DNA from: Brachycybe producta
Lineage: Eukaryota; Arthropoda; Diplopoda; Playtdesmida; Andrognathidae
NCBI GenBank assembly: GCA_036925085.1
Contig: JAUPFP010000014.1
Span: 3,661,501-3,725,500, forward strand
Reading direction: 5' to 3'
Length of the DNA stretch: 64,000 nt
Shown: piece by piece, positions 9,656-22,795 of the stretch
How the letters are laid out: each line of letters starts with the position of its first letter
How positions within the stretch are numbered: position 1 is the first letter of the stretch
The notes under the pieces: generated by a model
Databases searched by the model: none
What the model was told of the DNA's origin: nothing
Seen by the model: the letters and a program-made list of their open reading frames with translations, nothing else
Made by a program: the position numbers and the translations under genes

Positions 9656-11212
9656 ATGTTCTGCGCGCATAGAACTGTCATAAAACGCGCGCTAGAAACA
9701 TTAAGATGTTGCTCTTCATCAGAAATATGCTCAGAAAACGCGTCAAGATTTATTCATACCGAAGTTTCATTGACAAAAATACATGAAAGTGTTGATAGAA
9801 ACAGATTTTCATTTATTAATAATACGAATAGAAGACACTTTATTACTTTAGCACAATTTTGCAAAGTAAATCCGATCAGATCATCAGCACTTGTGACCAC
9901 TGTCCGATACAAAAAAAAGTCACCAAAGAATATAAATACAAATGAAGTTTGTGACATATAATTGCATTTCATTGTTTGAATTTTAAAATCTCAAAAAAGT
10001 GTTGACCACAAGTTTATATTTTTTGTCTTTTAGGAAGTGGACATTGATGATGATGATGACACTGACCAATACGTGGAGGAACTGGACTCTGGGACAGTGG
10101 ATGACATCGGAGGAAAAGAGTTGACTGTTCGCGTTCCATCGTTACGAATCGACACCATACTTAAAGCCGGATTGAACACATCGAAGGCGTAAGTTTAACG
10201 GAGAAATTGGTAAAATGTTTTAGAAACTAGAAGGGTAGCTCAATCAATGCATGTTGTTATATCTTAAATAGAGGTGAAACGAATCCTAAATTTTCTCGAA
10301 TCCGAATTGGTTTCCGAATCCTAAAATGTTCTCGAATCCGAATCGGTTTCCGAATCCTAAAAGGTTCTCGATTCCTTCATATAAGAATCCTATATTATTC
10401 ATTAAGAAGATACAAAATAAATGAAATAATATTAATTATTGGTGATCCGGGTCCGACCACCGAAATTGTAACAATCGCCGATTTTTTTTTTGTTAGTGGA
10501 CGCTTCTTATTGAACGTCAATTGGAGTTAAAACTAATTTTACCAAAGGTTTTAACAGGTTTTTTTAAGATTAGGATTCGAAAGATTCGAAGGAAGAAAAA
10601 AACGCGAAGATTCAAGTTTTCGAATCTCAAATGTTTTTCAAGATTCGCGGGATTCGAGGACTCGAATGGCTCATCCCTAATTTTAAAATAAGCTTTTTAT
10701 GGCAGTTTGAAAAAAATGACCCAACTTTAAGCAGATGATATTTTTTAATTTTTGTTTATAAAGTTTTATTTTGAAAGATCTTGAAAAAAAAAACAATTCT
10801 TTGAAAACTTGTTTATAGAAAGCTAGAAGAAGGTTATTATCAGAGCAGAATTCGTATAAATGGAGAATTAGCGGCCAAGAAGAGTTCAATGGTAAACAAA
10901 CTTTTGATTTTCTTGACCATTGGTCAAGTCAGAGCCTTCTTATATATAATAATAGTTATATAGTAGAAGGCTCTGGTCAAGTATAGCCATATATCTGAAT
11001 CGATATGTTTTAAGGTTGGTCTTGGAGATGAAGTTGACTTTATCATCGGAAAAAACGGAATGAGTGATCAGTATTTAGATGTTTCACGTCTGATTGTCGT
11101 CGCGATTCGTATTCCGAAAGAAACTGGAACGAACATAACGGTCAAACTACGAAGACACAAGAACTTGACCATCGAAAACTACAAAGAAAAATGGTCTTTG
11201 AAAGAAGAATAA
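9656..11212 (+). CDS. MTRES1: MTRES1-like mitochondrial S4-domain RNA-binding protein
   Basis: Four exons: 9656-9946, 10034-10188, 10819-10891, 11015-11212. Phases join cleanly to a 238-aa protein, close to the ~240 aa I recall for human MTRES1 (C6orf203). The Arg- and Ser-rich N-terminus with few acids fits a mitochondrial presequence. An acidic stretch (EVDIDDDDDTDQYVEELD) precedes the S4-type fold: VRVPSLRIDTILKAGLN, YYQSRIRINGE, then KKSSMVGLGDEVDFIIG. The C-terminal strand ends KLRRHKNLTIENYKEKW, as in the family. Known role of the family: binds mitochondrial RNA and ribosomal large-subunit material, and supports transcription and ribosome rescue under stress. The third intron-side exon is only 73 bp. 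Intron 2 carries a MITE interrupted by a hAT-like insertion. Confidence 0.85.
10205..10800. mobile_element. TTAGAAACTAG MITE interrupted by hAT-like insertion (intron 2 of MTRES1-like)
   Basis: The host MITE starts at TTAGAAACTAGAAGGGTAGC (about 10218), breaks at 10268, and resumes at TTTTAAAATAAGC (10681) with TTTTTATGGCAGTTTG and GACCCAACTT. The break is filled by the element at 10269-10679. Confidence 0.7.
10269..10679. mobile_element. Non-autonomous hAT-like element, 8-bp target duplication
   Basis: It begins TAGAGGTGAAACGAATCC and ends CATCCCTA, so both ends fit the TAGRG-TG hAT terminus. The flanks ATCTTAAA (10261-10268) and ATTTTAAA (10680-10687) match at 7 of 8 bases, as expected for hAT. 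The interior holds repeated TCGAATCC motifs and a GATCCGGGTCCGACCACC segment shared, inverted, with the copy at 20803. Confidence 0.75.
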
Positions 11213-11245
11213 CTTTTTTTTTTGTATCAATGTCAGTTTAATGTC

Positions 11246-11251
11246 AATAAA
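11246..11251 (+). promoter_or_regulatory. Poly(A) signal of MTRES1-like gene
   Basis: AATAAA 34 bases after the stop codon. Confidence 0.65.
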
Positions 11252-11291
11252 GTTTATCAAATACGATAGAAAAAAATCGATGTTTTCATAG

Positions 11292-11297
11292 TTTATT
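11292..11297 (-). promoter_or_regulatory. Poly(A) signal of NSUN4-like gene
   Basis: TTTATT on the + strand, AATAAA on the minus strand, about 40 bases past the NSUN4 stop. The two convergent poly(A) signals lie about 45 bases apart. Confidence 0.6.
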
Positions 11298-11337
11298 TTG
11301 TCTCGATAACAATAAAAAAAGGTTTCAAGAGTGACTC

Positions 11338-12917
<1,580 letters not shown>

Positions 12918-12999
12918 CTGAAAGACAGGAAAAAAATTTCAATCTCGAACGCAACTCGGATACCAAGATTTATTAAAATTTTTTCAAGAAAAACAATTC

Positions 13000-13080
13000 A
13001 GTTTGTTAGAAACTAGAATAGTAACGGCATCATGATGCTGTATTTCAAAGTAGACTTTTCCTGCCAGTTTAAAAATCTTG
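13000..13080. mobile_element. Partial TTAGAAACTAG MITE in the presumed NSUN4 intron
   Basis: TTGTTAGAAACTAGAATAGT, then a degenerate internal segment with CCAGTTTAAAAAT. The right arm is not seen. Confidence 0.45.
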
Positions 13081-13574
13081 CTTGTTTTTTTCTTTCAAAT
13101 TTTAGAATTTCGTGTGGACAAATAGCAAGAGAGTCCCAAACGAGCTTCCATAACAACAAACTACATACTGTAATTAAGCAATGTATGGAATACCATGGAT
13201 GCACACAGTACTTCCATAAAGGTGACCTGATATGGCGTTTTTCCCCTCATAGATATCAATACAAAAACGCGCCATGTTAGTACACCTCGACTACATGTAA
13301 ATTCAAGTACGGAAGCTCATTCGAGATTCTTTTACAACATGTCTATCGTTATTACCCAACCAGCTTTGGCCAAAATCGGTCGTTGAGTAGATAAATGTCG
13401 ACTGTTTGCGTTCAGACGAATAATTTTAAAGATTTTCAACATAATTAACTAATATAAAAGTTTAAATAAAACATATTAAACCTAAAATACAACACATTTC
13501 TTCAAATAAAACGACACTCTGAAAGATTACATTAAATAATGCGATTTTGTGCCACCAGTTGACGCTGCAGTCAC

Positions 13575-13625
13575 AGTCTTCCTTCTTTGTTTTGTTTTCA
13601 GCACGTGATGTGAATTTCCGGACAT
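13575..13625 (-). CDS. Candidate first exon of NSUN4-like gene
   Basis: Minus-strand ATG opening a 17-codon segment (MSGNSHHVLKTKQRRKT), basic and without acids, ending at ACT|GTGACT. Its phase 0 fits the exon starting at 12917. The whole would then be 448 aa. It could be a short mitochondrial leader, but other starts are possible. Confidence 0.3.
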
Positions 13626-15104
13626 GATTTGATTTGTTGGCGGCAGTTTTCTGGGGTTATTTTCTTAGTAAGTTTACAATTATTTTTCTACATTTGTTTT
13701 CTGATGAGCCACTTTTATTGTGGACCCCATTGTAACGAGAAACTGTTTTGATCAGTTCCAATTTCTACGATTCCTACAGGAATTACTTGAAAACGACAGG
13801 TTGTTAGAATTAGGTGAAAACTAACAGTTGGCTCCGCCCCTTGTTATGACGACCGGCAACTTCTAATTGGCTGGTTATGAAGTTTGACGTCACATGCTCT
13901 GCCCTTTTCAACGTCAGACTACATAACCAGCCAATTAGAAGTTGCCAGTCGTCATAACAAGGGGCGGAGCCAACTGTTAGTTTTCACCTAATTCTAACAA
14001 CCTGTCTTGAAAACGTGGTTTCTTGACTATTTTTTTGGGAAGATTTCTTGTAGCTTTTTTGTTGGTTTATTGCAATTTTTGTGTTTTTATTGTACTTTAT
14101 TGCTGTTTTCTTCCAATTTGTTATACTTTTTCACAATATTTTACAGTTTTCTTGTAGTTTATTGCAAATTTTTAGCAGTTTTGTGTTTTTTTTTTTTTGA
14201 AAATATTTCTTGTAATTTGTTGTAATTTTTAAGATTTGTTGTGATTTGGAGTAGTTTTTTTTCTCTTCAGTTTCTTGTTCCTTTTTGTTGATTTTTTGTA
14301 GTTTTATGTTTTTTTGGCTAATTTCTTTGAAGTGTTCTTGGAATGTATCCCAGATTTATTAGAGTTTTAAAAAAGATTTCCGTTCTTCTAATTTATTATA
14401 GTTTTTCTTCTAGTTTCTTATCATTTTAACTGATTTCCTGCAATTTTATATTGATTTTTAGTATTTTATTGCAGATATCACGTAAATTTCTTATAAATCT
14501 ACGTTACATTTGTTACATATTTGCAGAAAAATTGCAATAAACAACTAAGAAATCTGCATAAAAGATTATCAGTCAAGATCTGGTCTTCTTTATGTAGATT
14601 TTCTTATTTGTTTATTGCAGTTTTTTCTATAAATTCTTTTCATTTTACAGATTAATACAGTGATTAAAGCATGAGTTGCGATTCTAAGAAAATAAACAAC
14701 TTGTAAAGCCGCGTTTATGGTCATTTTTATTCACCTTAACATTCTAACCTGAATATGTATTGAAATTATACACAGATAAGCAGAGAACCGGACGTGATCA
14801 TGAAATACCAGCTATAGACGCAACGTAAAGGGCCAACGCAAGTGACCTGAGGCGTTTTAGATGGCGGAATTTCTTATAAATTTCTTCTTTTCAACCTCAT
14901 GTTTTAGCTTTTAGTTTTTGCAGTGAAATAGGGAATTCAGTGTCCTTGAGACTGAATTTCATGGTCATTTATCTGATTTATTGTTTTGATGACATTTTTT
15001 TTGTGATCGTGCTTTGAATTCATTTTTAAAAACTGCCTTTTTTATTTTTTTAAAAAAACGCAGAAAAATAAACTTCATCAATCGGTGGCGTCATTGATTA
15101 AGAC
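13626..15104. other. Spacer between NSUN4-like and P450 genes (divergent promoters)
   Basis: The two genes diverge here, so promoters for both are expected. It contains the Mutator-like palindrome at 13796-14005 and a long T-rich stretch (14010-14470) of TTTATTGCAG/TTTTCTTGTAG-like words. No ORF is supported. Confidence 0.5.
13796..14005. mobile_element. 210-bp Mutator-like palindromic MITE with 10-bp target duplication
   Basis: Near-perfect foldback: it starts ACAGGTTGTTAGAATTAGG and ends with the inverse. The arms include GTTGGCTCCGCCCC and the loop region has TGACGTCA. CTTGAAAACG occurs directly on both sides (13786-13795 and 14006-14015). Same family as 42501-42706 and 20174-20316. Confidence 0.85.
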
Positions 15105-18100
15105 ATGGTTTTCGGTCGTTCAATTCGAAAGATTCCTGGTCCTTTTGCAGTTCCGCTTCTCGGCACCGCCTGGACCTACTTACCACTTGTCGGTACGGAT
15201 CAAAGGAGGTATACTTTCGAGTAGGAGCTGCTAGCCTCAAAGCAAAGGCTTTGAAGCTGTATACGCTCTTACATAGAGGCTAAATAGCTCCTAGTCGAAG
15301 GAATATACAATAAATGTAATGATACGAGAGCTTCTTTCGTACTACTTATATAGGTTCAGATACGACGAAATGTCTTCACGAAAGTTACAAGAGGAAGTTT
15401 CTGAAGTACGGAAAGATAGTGAGGGAAATTGTGGCCGGTAAAGAGATTGTTTCCGTCTACGATCCCAAGGACATGGAGACGGTTTATCATAACGAAGGGA
15501 AATGGCCGCAGAGGATTAGTCATGAGGTTTTGTTGGCTGTCAGAAGAGAATATTCAGATCTGTATTCGTCGGGTGGAATCGTGCCTACGTACGAATTATA
15601 TACAATCACTCTTTGTTATATGTTTTCGTTTTAAAGCATAAATAACGTCGGAACTTCATTTATTTATAACAGTAATGGTGAGGAATGGGCAAATCTTCGA
15701 AGTTCCTTTCAGAAGGAGATCAGCCGACCTTCGATTATCGCTCAATACGGTCCGGTTATCGAACAAACTTCTCGCGAATTTATCGACTATCTGGTTAAAT
15801 CTCGTGATTCGGAATTTGTCGTTCCGGATATGATCTACAAGATGCACGAATGGGCGCTCGAAAGTATAATTAATAGAAAAGACAATGTTTCTTCTTCTTC
15901 TCATTCTGATGTTTCATCTTAGATGTTTGCATCACCGTTCTCGATACGAGACTCGATCGGTTTGGTCCTCGTAGGAATCCGATGTGTCGAGATCTCATCG
16001 AAGGAGGAAAGAAGTTCCTTAATGCTCTTAATGATGCCGAACATTTTCCTTTTTGGCGTCTTTATAAGACTAAAGCTTATAAGACGGTTGCGGAAAAGGA
16101 ACTATTTTTTTACGAGTAAGAATTTTTATTCTTTCGTAAGTGGATGTAAAAGATATTTTTTTTATAAAAATGAACTGTTTGTTTCAGTTTGAAAAGAAAA
16201 AAAATGCTGAAAAAAAAATGGCGACGTTTTTCAAGAAACGTCGGATGAAATATAATTTTGATGTATTTCTTTTTTGTTGTTGTTGTTGAAAGATTTGCAA
16301 AAGTCCACGTCGAAAAGAAACTTCGTACGTTGGACGATGTGACGAGAAACGATGAAAGTGGAAGTGTTTTGGAGAAATATCTTAAAAATACTAAGAACGA
16401 TCTTCGTGATGTCATAACAATGGCTTCAGATCTCGTTTTCGCAGGACTTCTAACGGTATTTTCATCCTTTTAACGGTTGATTTTGCAAACTTTTATTTAT
16501 TATGCAGTTTCAGAAGAGCAACACTATGGAAAAATTGGAAGTGTTTTTAGAAACTAAGAGTGGTAGCTGAATCACTTAATACTATTTTTATGTTGATATC
16601 TTTCAAAATAAACTTTTATAGAATAAAAAATTAAATATGTATCGTTTGCTTGAAGTTGGGTCATTTTCAAACTAACATAAAAAGTTTATTTTGAAAGATA
16701 TCAACATTAAAATACCCTCAAGTGATTGAGCTACCCCTTCTAGTTTCTAAAACACTTTCTAGTTTTTTTTTTATTTTGCTCTTCTCAAAGACAGAAATAA
16801 CCAGAAGGTCGAGGTTGCATTTATACTTTAAAAGGACTTCAAGTGCGAGGTTTTCTGTGTTTTCAGACAGCTTTTACGATGAGTTTCGTTCTCTATCATT
16901 TGTCTCGTAACGTTGACGTTCAAGAGAAGTTGTTCGTTGAGATTCGTAGTCACTTAATTGATGACCGTCCTCTCGACGTTTCGCTTTTCGGTGCTATGAA
17001 GTATTTAAAGGCTTGCATCAAGGAAAGTCTAAGGTTGAATCCGATAGCGTTGGGAACCGGACGGGTGCTTACGAACGAGGTCGTTCTGTCCGGACACCAC
17101 ATTCGACCTGGAGTGCGTCTTTACACTTGTCTTTTTTTTCTCCTCGAAGAAACAATTTTGACACATTTTATGTTTATTCGTACTACAGACCATCATACTG
17201 ACGCAAAATGAAGTTTCTAGTAAACTGGACGAGTTCGTTTCCGATCCACTGAGTTTCCGTCCGGAACGTTGGTTACGAGATTTAGACGAGAGACGTCGGA
17301 TTCATCCGTATCTCGTTTTACCCTTCGGAACCGGGCCGAGATCTTGTATCGGACGTCGTTTTGCTGAACTAGAAATGTACATCTTTCTAAGTCTGGTTTG
17401 TACCCAAGTTTATTTCTTTACTTTTCCTAATTTATTTATCATTTTCGACGGGAACTTTAAAATAATCTTTCAAGATTTATTTGAAACTAGAAGAGTAGAA
17501 ACGAATTTGTACAGATTGGCCTATTTTGTGAAATTTATGAGTATATTTCTTTTTAAATGCTGTGATAATGCCTCATGAGGGCTCATTGGACCTCAGAAAT
17601 CCTTAAAACCTTGAAAAATTACTAAGTTTCAATAATTTTTAAAATTCAAGAAATGGGCGGGAAAATAATCTAATCTAATAGAATTTGCTTTCTTTAAAAA
17701 AAGCCGCCTAAAATCGAAAGAAATATGAATGCACAGGTAGTCCTAAAATGCCTCAGGAGGGCGCAGCTGGCCCCAGGAATCTCAAAAAGCTTAAAGTACA
17801 AATGTTAAAGATTTTTTTTAACATATTCAACAAAAGAATATGAATGGAAATGAAATCTTTGCTTTTTTTCCTTCAAAAAAACGGCCAAAAGTCGAAAAAC
17901 GCGCCTTGAAACGGGCGCTCACAAACGAGTGACTTTTAATGGTTGATATGGAGTGCAAAAAAGTGGTTTGCATGTGGCTGAAACCGACCACTCGAGTCGA
18001 CTCTATACAATCACTTTTTTGTAGTTCATTCAACTATATTAGGACCACTTCTCAACCACTGGCATTCGACTCTTATGGTCCACTTTTTACAGTACATCTC

Positions 18101-18480
18101 GCGACCACTAAAAGTCGTTCTTCTGTAAATACCCTGAAACGTTGAACGGACAACGAACAATTTCAATATGTTTAGAAAATAAACTTTTTATTTGAAGTTT
18201 GACAAATAAAATTTTGATGTTTCTGATGAATAATCGCACGTTGACAAAAAGTTTCAATGCAATTTTGTTTTTACCCTTCCAGTTTCTTGAAATTTTTTGA
18301 ACTAATGTTTCAAAAACAAAAATTACAACGATTTTTGTTGTTGTTTTCTTTCTGTAGTTAATTAACAATTATCGTGTGGAATGGGTCGGTTCGGACGATC
18401 TTAAAGTAAACAGCCATCTCTTAAACATTCCCGTTGGCCGTTTGAATGTGAAGATGACTCGAAGAGATCCCATTGAGTAA
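15105..18480 (+). CDS. Mitochondrial-clan cytochrome P450, complete
   Basis: Eight exons: 15105-15192, 15354-15588, 15673-15863, 15923-16115, 16293-16455, 16867-17112, 17189-17395, 18358-18480. They total 1446 nt, a 481-aa protein, and every junction is in frame. Landmarks: IPGPFAVPLLGTAW proline-rich hinge; GGIVPTNGEEWANLRSSFQK, typical of mitochondrial P450s; I-helix ASDLVFAGLLTTAFTM; K-helix KESLR (ExxR); FRPERW; heme loop FGTGPRSCIGRR with the ligand Cys. Known chemistry: heme monooxygenase, in this clan fed by adrenodoxin; the substrate cannot be inferred. Odd: only about ten residues precede the hinge and an in-frame TAA lies just before the ATG, so the usual mitochondrial presequence is missing or sits on an unseen upstream exon. 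The AG at 15358-15359 is an alternative acceptor for exon 2. Intron 5 carries a foldback MITE; the last intron is 962 bp and repeat-filled. Confidence 0.92.
16525..16795. mobile_element. Complete foldback MITE in P450 intron 5
   Basis: Left arm GTTTTTAGAAACTAAGAG, ATCACTTAATAC, TTGATATCTTTCAAAATAAAC. Right arm, inverted: GTTTATTTTGAAAGATATCA, AAGTGATTGAGCTAC, CTAGTTTCTAAAAC. This copy shows the full family structure best. Confidence 0.8.
17560..17900. repeat. Degenerate repeat related to 55660-56470 (P450 last intron)
   Basis: Two copies of a unit with AATGCCTCA(T/G)GAGGGC, a CAGxAATC word and a (GCC)xAAAxTCGAAA word, about 180 bp apart. The same vocabulary (ACGGCCAAAAxTCGAAAAA) recurs in a longer array at 55.7-56.5 kb. 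Confidence 0.5.
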
Positions 18481-18823
18481 GGGATGGATGGATTTAGAAT
18501 GGACTGGAGTAGACAAGTATGTGTTGGTAAGTTTTTACTTCAAAATTAGGCGTTTCGATCACACAGATATACGAACAAGGTTTTTTAGCGGACGATTGTT
18601 CGACACATCGCCGTTGTTTCTCTTTTTCATTATTGCATTTTTCAATCTGCACTTACGAACATCCTTCATGTTAGACACTGTTCTTATCACACTCTTCTAC
18701 TGTATTGTTATATTGGGCCCAGGAATTTCATTTTGAAAACTTTTTGTTTATTCTCTCGAAAGATCCTTTCTTCTTATATTTTGCCCCATCCTCCATCCTC
18801 TCGGCTTTTTTTATTCGTCTTAC

Positions 18824-18829
18824 AATAAA
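18824..18829 (+). promoter_or_regulatory. Candidate poly(A) signal of the P450 gene
   Basis: AATAAA about 344 bases after the stop codon; no earlier canonical hexamer noticed. Confidence 0.45.
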
Positions 18830-19284
18830 AGTCCGAATGTAGGCTTAGCCTTGTTTGTCGTATACACGTCGACATCTGACGTGTGAGAAATACCAGCCAA
18901 AGTTTCTCTGTATCGATCGACTGAATGACATGGGTCCAAACATAATGTCAAATTTGGCTTTCGAAATGTTTACATCTCTCTGAATATCTTAAGGCGAATA
19001 CAATTACTCGAAGAAGGAGAAAAAAGTATCTAGTTGAAATATTTACGTAGGACTTAATGGTTTAACCGCGCCATGTCAATATTCTAATATGATATTTGAT
19101 TATCTTTGAAATGATGGAGATTTTTTATTTCTCCTTTGGGGTTGTTGAACACAGAGAGAGAGAGTGAGAGGGTATTAAAGTGGGTCGTCCTTTCTTCTTA
19201 GGAACGAATTACGTCAACTTGCGAAATTGCGCTTTTAAATTCAAGCCTCGGAGTTATCTTCGAATGCATCACAAGTTGAATTCA

Positions 19285-19800
19285 TTATTTGTCAGAAACT
19301 AGAAGAGTAAAAGGAATCACGTACAAAAAAGTATATTTGCTTTCATGAAGATATATTTTTCAAGATAAATACTTTTTTTTATGAACAGCTGATTTACGAA
19401 CTTCTTTTGTTATTCTTCAGTTTCAGAAGAGTAACACTAAGGAGAAATTGAAAGTGTTTTAGAAACTAGAACGGGTTTCAAAGTAGCACAACATGTTGGC
19501 TCAATGTACGAATTTATGTTGGCATTTGGCGACATTTCTTGTGGTCCGGCACTTGGCCCATTTAATGTTGGCCCAATGAAGCAAAGATACACCATGGCCC
19601 AACAAAACAGCACACTTAATGTTGGCTCAAAAATAATAATAACAGACATTGATGACAGGGTCAGCCATTTTCAAATTGACATAAATAACTTATTTTGAAA
19701 TATATCAATATGAAAATACTCTGAAATGATTGAGGAACCCTTCTAGTTTCTAAAATTACTATCAAGTTTGTCGTAATTTGCTTCTGAAGGACAGAATAAC
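19285..19800. mobile_element. TTAGAAACTAG MITE pair with inserted sequence
   Basis: A first arm begins at GTCAGAAACTAGAAGAGTAA. A second arm at GTTTTAGAAACTAGAACGGG is interrupted by about 150 bases rich in (AATG)TTGGC words (19490-19630). The inverted right arm (TATTTTGAAATATATCAAT, CTAGTTTCTAAA) closes it near 19755. Confidence 0.6.
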
Positions 19801-20070
19801 CAGAGTTGGAGTGTCGATTACATTTTATAACCAACTTATCAAAAATATTATATACATGTATATATTAAGCCAGGTCTGTGTGTGTGTGTATCAATTTAAA
19901 TAAATGAACCGCTTTTTTTTGTCAAGGTCAACTATACGTTGCACACTCCCCCATCCAAGAATCCCATGATATTAAATTGGAGAGGGGAAAAGGTTGGAAA
20001 GTGTAGAAGGGGAGAGAGAAAAAGTGGGAGAGGTGACTGAAATTGAAATGAAAGGAGTAAAAAAGGAACA

Positions 20071-20135
20071 AACGACGCGCATGCGCACACCAGAGAAAAT
20101 GAAAAACTCATTTTCTCTTTCAAATATAAAAAGGG
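20071..20135 (+). promoter_or_regulatory. NRF-1-like palindrome followed by TATA box (orphan promoter-like)
   Basis: CGCGCATGCGCA at about 20076-20087 matches the NRF-1 consensus, and TATAAAAA at 20125-20132 is followed by GGGGAGGGGC. No coding sequence follows; a palindromic MITE begins at 20174. Probably chance or element-borne. Confidence 0.2.
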
Positions 20136-20173
20136 GAGGGGCTAATAGTAGCAAAATTAAACTAGAATTTATC

Positions 20174-20316
20174 ACGGGCAACTGTGCCCAGCATTAGAAT
20201 TTCTTTTGCTCCTCCCTTTTATGAACGTCATCAATTTCTAATTGGATTTGTTACTTGGTCTGACGTCATAAAAGGGCGGAGGAAAAGAAATTCTAATGCT
20301 GGGCACAATTGCCTGT
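20174..20316. mobile_element. Shorter Mutator-like palindromic MITE
   Basis: Ends ACGGGCAACTGTGCCCAGC and, inverted, GCTGGGCACAATTGCCTGT. It shares the ACAGGCAA terminus, the CTAATTGG word and TGACGTCA with the two larger copies. Flanks GAATTTATC and GAATTTTGC match at 7 of 9. Confidence 0.6.
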
Positions 20317-20802
20317 GAATTTTGCTCCCGTCATTTATGACGGGTTACCCCACTAGTTGTCAACTATTTATTTTGAAATATTTCGTCGTGGAATTATTTG
20401 TACACAATTCTATTATTTTTTGAGTTATAATAGTTTCAAATAAACTTCGAGTTTCTTCTGGTTTATTTTGATGATGACGATGAAACAAGAGGCGTTTATT
20501 GCTTGCTATTTTGCCACAAACTCTCAGCCTCTTATCCGTCATTTTATGGCTTTCGAATATAAAAACGATCATAATGACTAATGAGAACACTTTTTTTATT
20601 ATTAAGATGTTTTATGATCAGTTGATTTTCGAACTCTATGATTATTTCTGTAGTTTCAGAAGAGTTTAAGAAGAAATTGAAAATGTCTTAGAAACTATAA
20701 CGGTTTGCTGAACCATTAATCATTTATTTTTCATGTTGGTATTTTTTCAAATAAATTTTTTATGGTCATTTTTCAAACTGATATAATTATAAATGTTTCT
20801 TT

Positions 20803-21163
20803 TAGGGATGGGACATTCGAATCCTCAAACTCTGCGAATCTTGAAAAATATTCGAGATTCGAAAATCCTAACCTTAAAAAACTTTTAAAAACTTTGGTAA
20901 AATTAGTTTTAACTCCATTGACGTCCAATAGAATCGTTGACTAACAAAAAAAACCCGGCGATTGTTGCAATTTCGGTGGTCAGACCCGGATCACCAATGG
21001 ATCACCTTGTGGCGACCCTGCACTTGTTTTTTAGTAATAATAATTTAATATTTAATATTATTTCATTTATTTGTATCTTCTTAATAAATAATATAGGATT
21101 CTTATATGAAGGATTCGAGAACCTTTTAGGATTCGGATTCGAGAAAATTTACGATTCGTCCCA
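20803..21163. mobile_element. hAT-like MITE, inverted relative to 10269
   Basis: Begins TAGGGATGGGACATTCGAAT and ends ...CGATTCGTCCCA. Shares GGTGGTCAGACCCGGATCACC (split here) and GGATTCGAGAACCTTTTAGG words with the first copy. Also inserted in a TTAGAAACTAG MITE. The right end is decayed and no clean target duplication is seen. Confidence 0.6.
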
Positions 21164-22795
21164 ATATGAAATACAAGTAGAACGTCGATTTATCAGAACT
21201 AATGTCGGACATGTATAGTTCTGATAATCAAAAGTTCATATAATCGAACTCCCATTGAAAAAGTGGAGAAAAAGTAGGAAAAAACCGATTGCAAAGAAAT
21301 TGTTTTATTTCCATAAATAGTATTTCCATAAGAATTAAGTAAAAAAAAAAAAGGATCCGATAATCGACGGTTTCGATAACCGACGATCTTAAGTGATTGA
21401 GCTACTCTTCTAGTTTTTTAAATACACTTTCAAGTTATTATTTTTTTCCTGATTTCGTTCCTGAAAAACACAATAATAAGAGTTCGAGAGAAACGGTTTA
21501 TATTTTAAAACCGTTTTAACATAACTCTGAAAAACAAAATCGATTTTAACGAGAGTTTGGCCGCATTTTAAATGTGAGAGAAAGACACTCTTTAATTTAA
21601 AAGAGATGCAAATTTTTGGGTTGTTGAGATGTTTTCTTCATTCTTACGAAAACTTTAAACAAACAAATTAATTAATTTACATAAAGTGCAAATTTTTTTT
21701 GTTGTTGTTTTTGTTCAAAGAGACAAGACAAACAAAAAGAGAATTGAAACACATATATTAAAAGAAGAAAGGAAAAAAAAAAAAATGGGTGGAAATGGAG
21801 TGTTAGGAGTTTTGTGTGTCTTTTTTTTCTTCTGTGTTTCTTTTTCTTCATTAACACAATTGTAGTTGACAGAATCAATTCCCGAAAAGAAGGGGATTTT
21901 CAGTGTTGGAATATGGGGGTTCGGCGGATGGAGAAACTGTAAAGCTGTGCAAATTGGATCTTCCTCTGAAGAATTGACTCGTTAAAACACATGAAGAAAA
22001 ATCTTCACTTTCTTTCTTTCGTCTTTTATTTCTTTATATTTACGATCAAGTTGCATCTCTCGGTTTTTTTTTTCTGTCTTTCTAGTCTTTTTCTTACTTT
22101 TTTCTTTCTTAAAATTAACTTTCTCGAGAAACACACCAGAGATTCTAGGATTGATTTTTTTTTCTTCAAATATATCTACTAGGTTTTTCATTCTTTCGTA
22201 TGAATCGTACACCTTGAGGGCTTGAAGTTGAATCATTTTCTTATTTTATTTAGTGACATCTAAATAAAAATAACGGTTATTTTTTGTTCTGGAAATGAAG
22301 GGTATATTTTTTTCTTTTATTCTTAATAAGTTAGTAAAGGTGGGGGGAGCCTATATATATTTATAGTAGTAATTCTCAAACGATGAGATTTTTTCTTTCT
22401 TTCCTCGACATCTAATTTATTTAGAAGCATTTTTTTTTACTTTCTTTCAGAAAAAAAGGATCTTATAAATAAATAAATAAAGTGCACTTTAAGTTATACC
22501 TAGTCTATATCGAAGTTGTAGGTTGTTGTTAATATTACAACAAGAATAAGAAAATAAGTTGTAAAGGTTTTTTTTTTAATACTTGACTTTTCTGCAATGA
22601 ATTCGATCATTTGCAACCTTTTTCTTCTTCTCTCTATTGGACCGTCGTTGTGCGGTTTCAAGATTCGCTTTGGTATACGAGCTCAAGCTCTCGTAAAGCC
22701 GATGTATTCGCTTAAAGATTAGGATTTTTGGACCTCTGCTAAGCAAAACTATAAATTGAAAGTGTGTTAGAAACGAGAACGGATAACTAAATCAC

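Noticed and set aside
18473-18736. 87-codon hydrophobic ORF after the P450 stop
   Set aside because: Lies in the P450 3' UTR, out of frame, upstream of its poly(A) signal; no family match.
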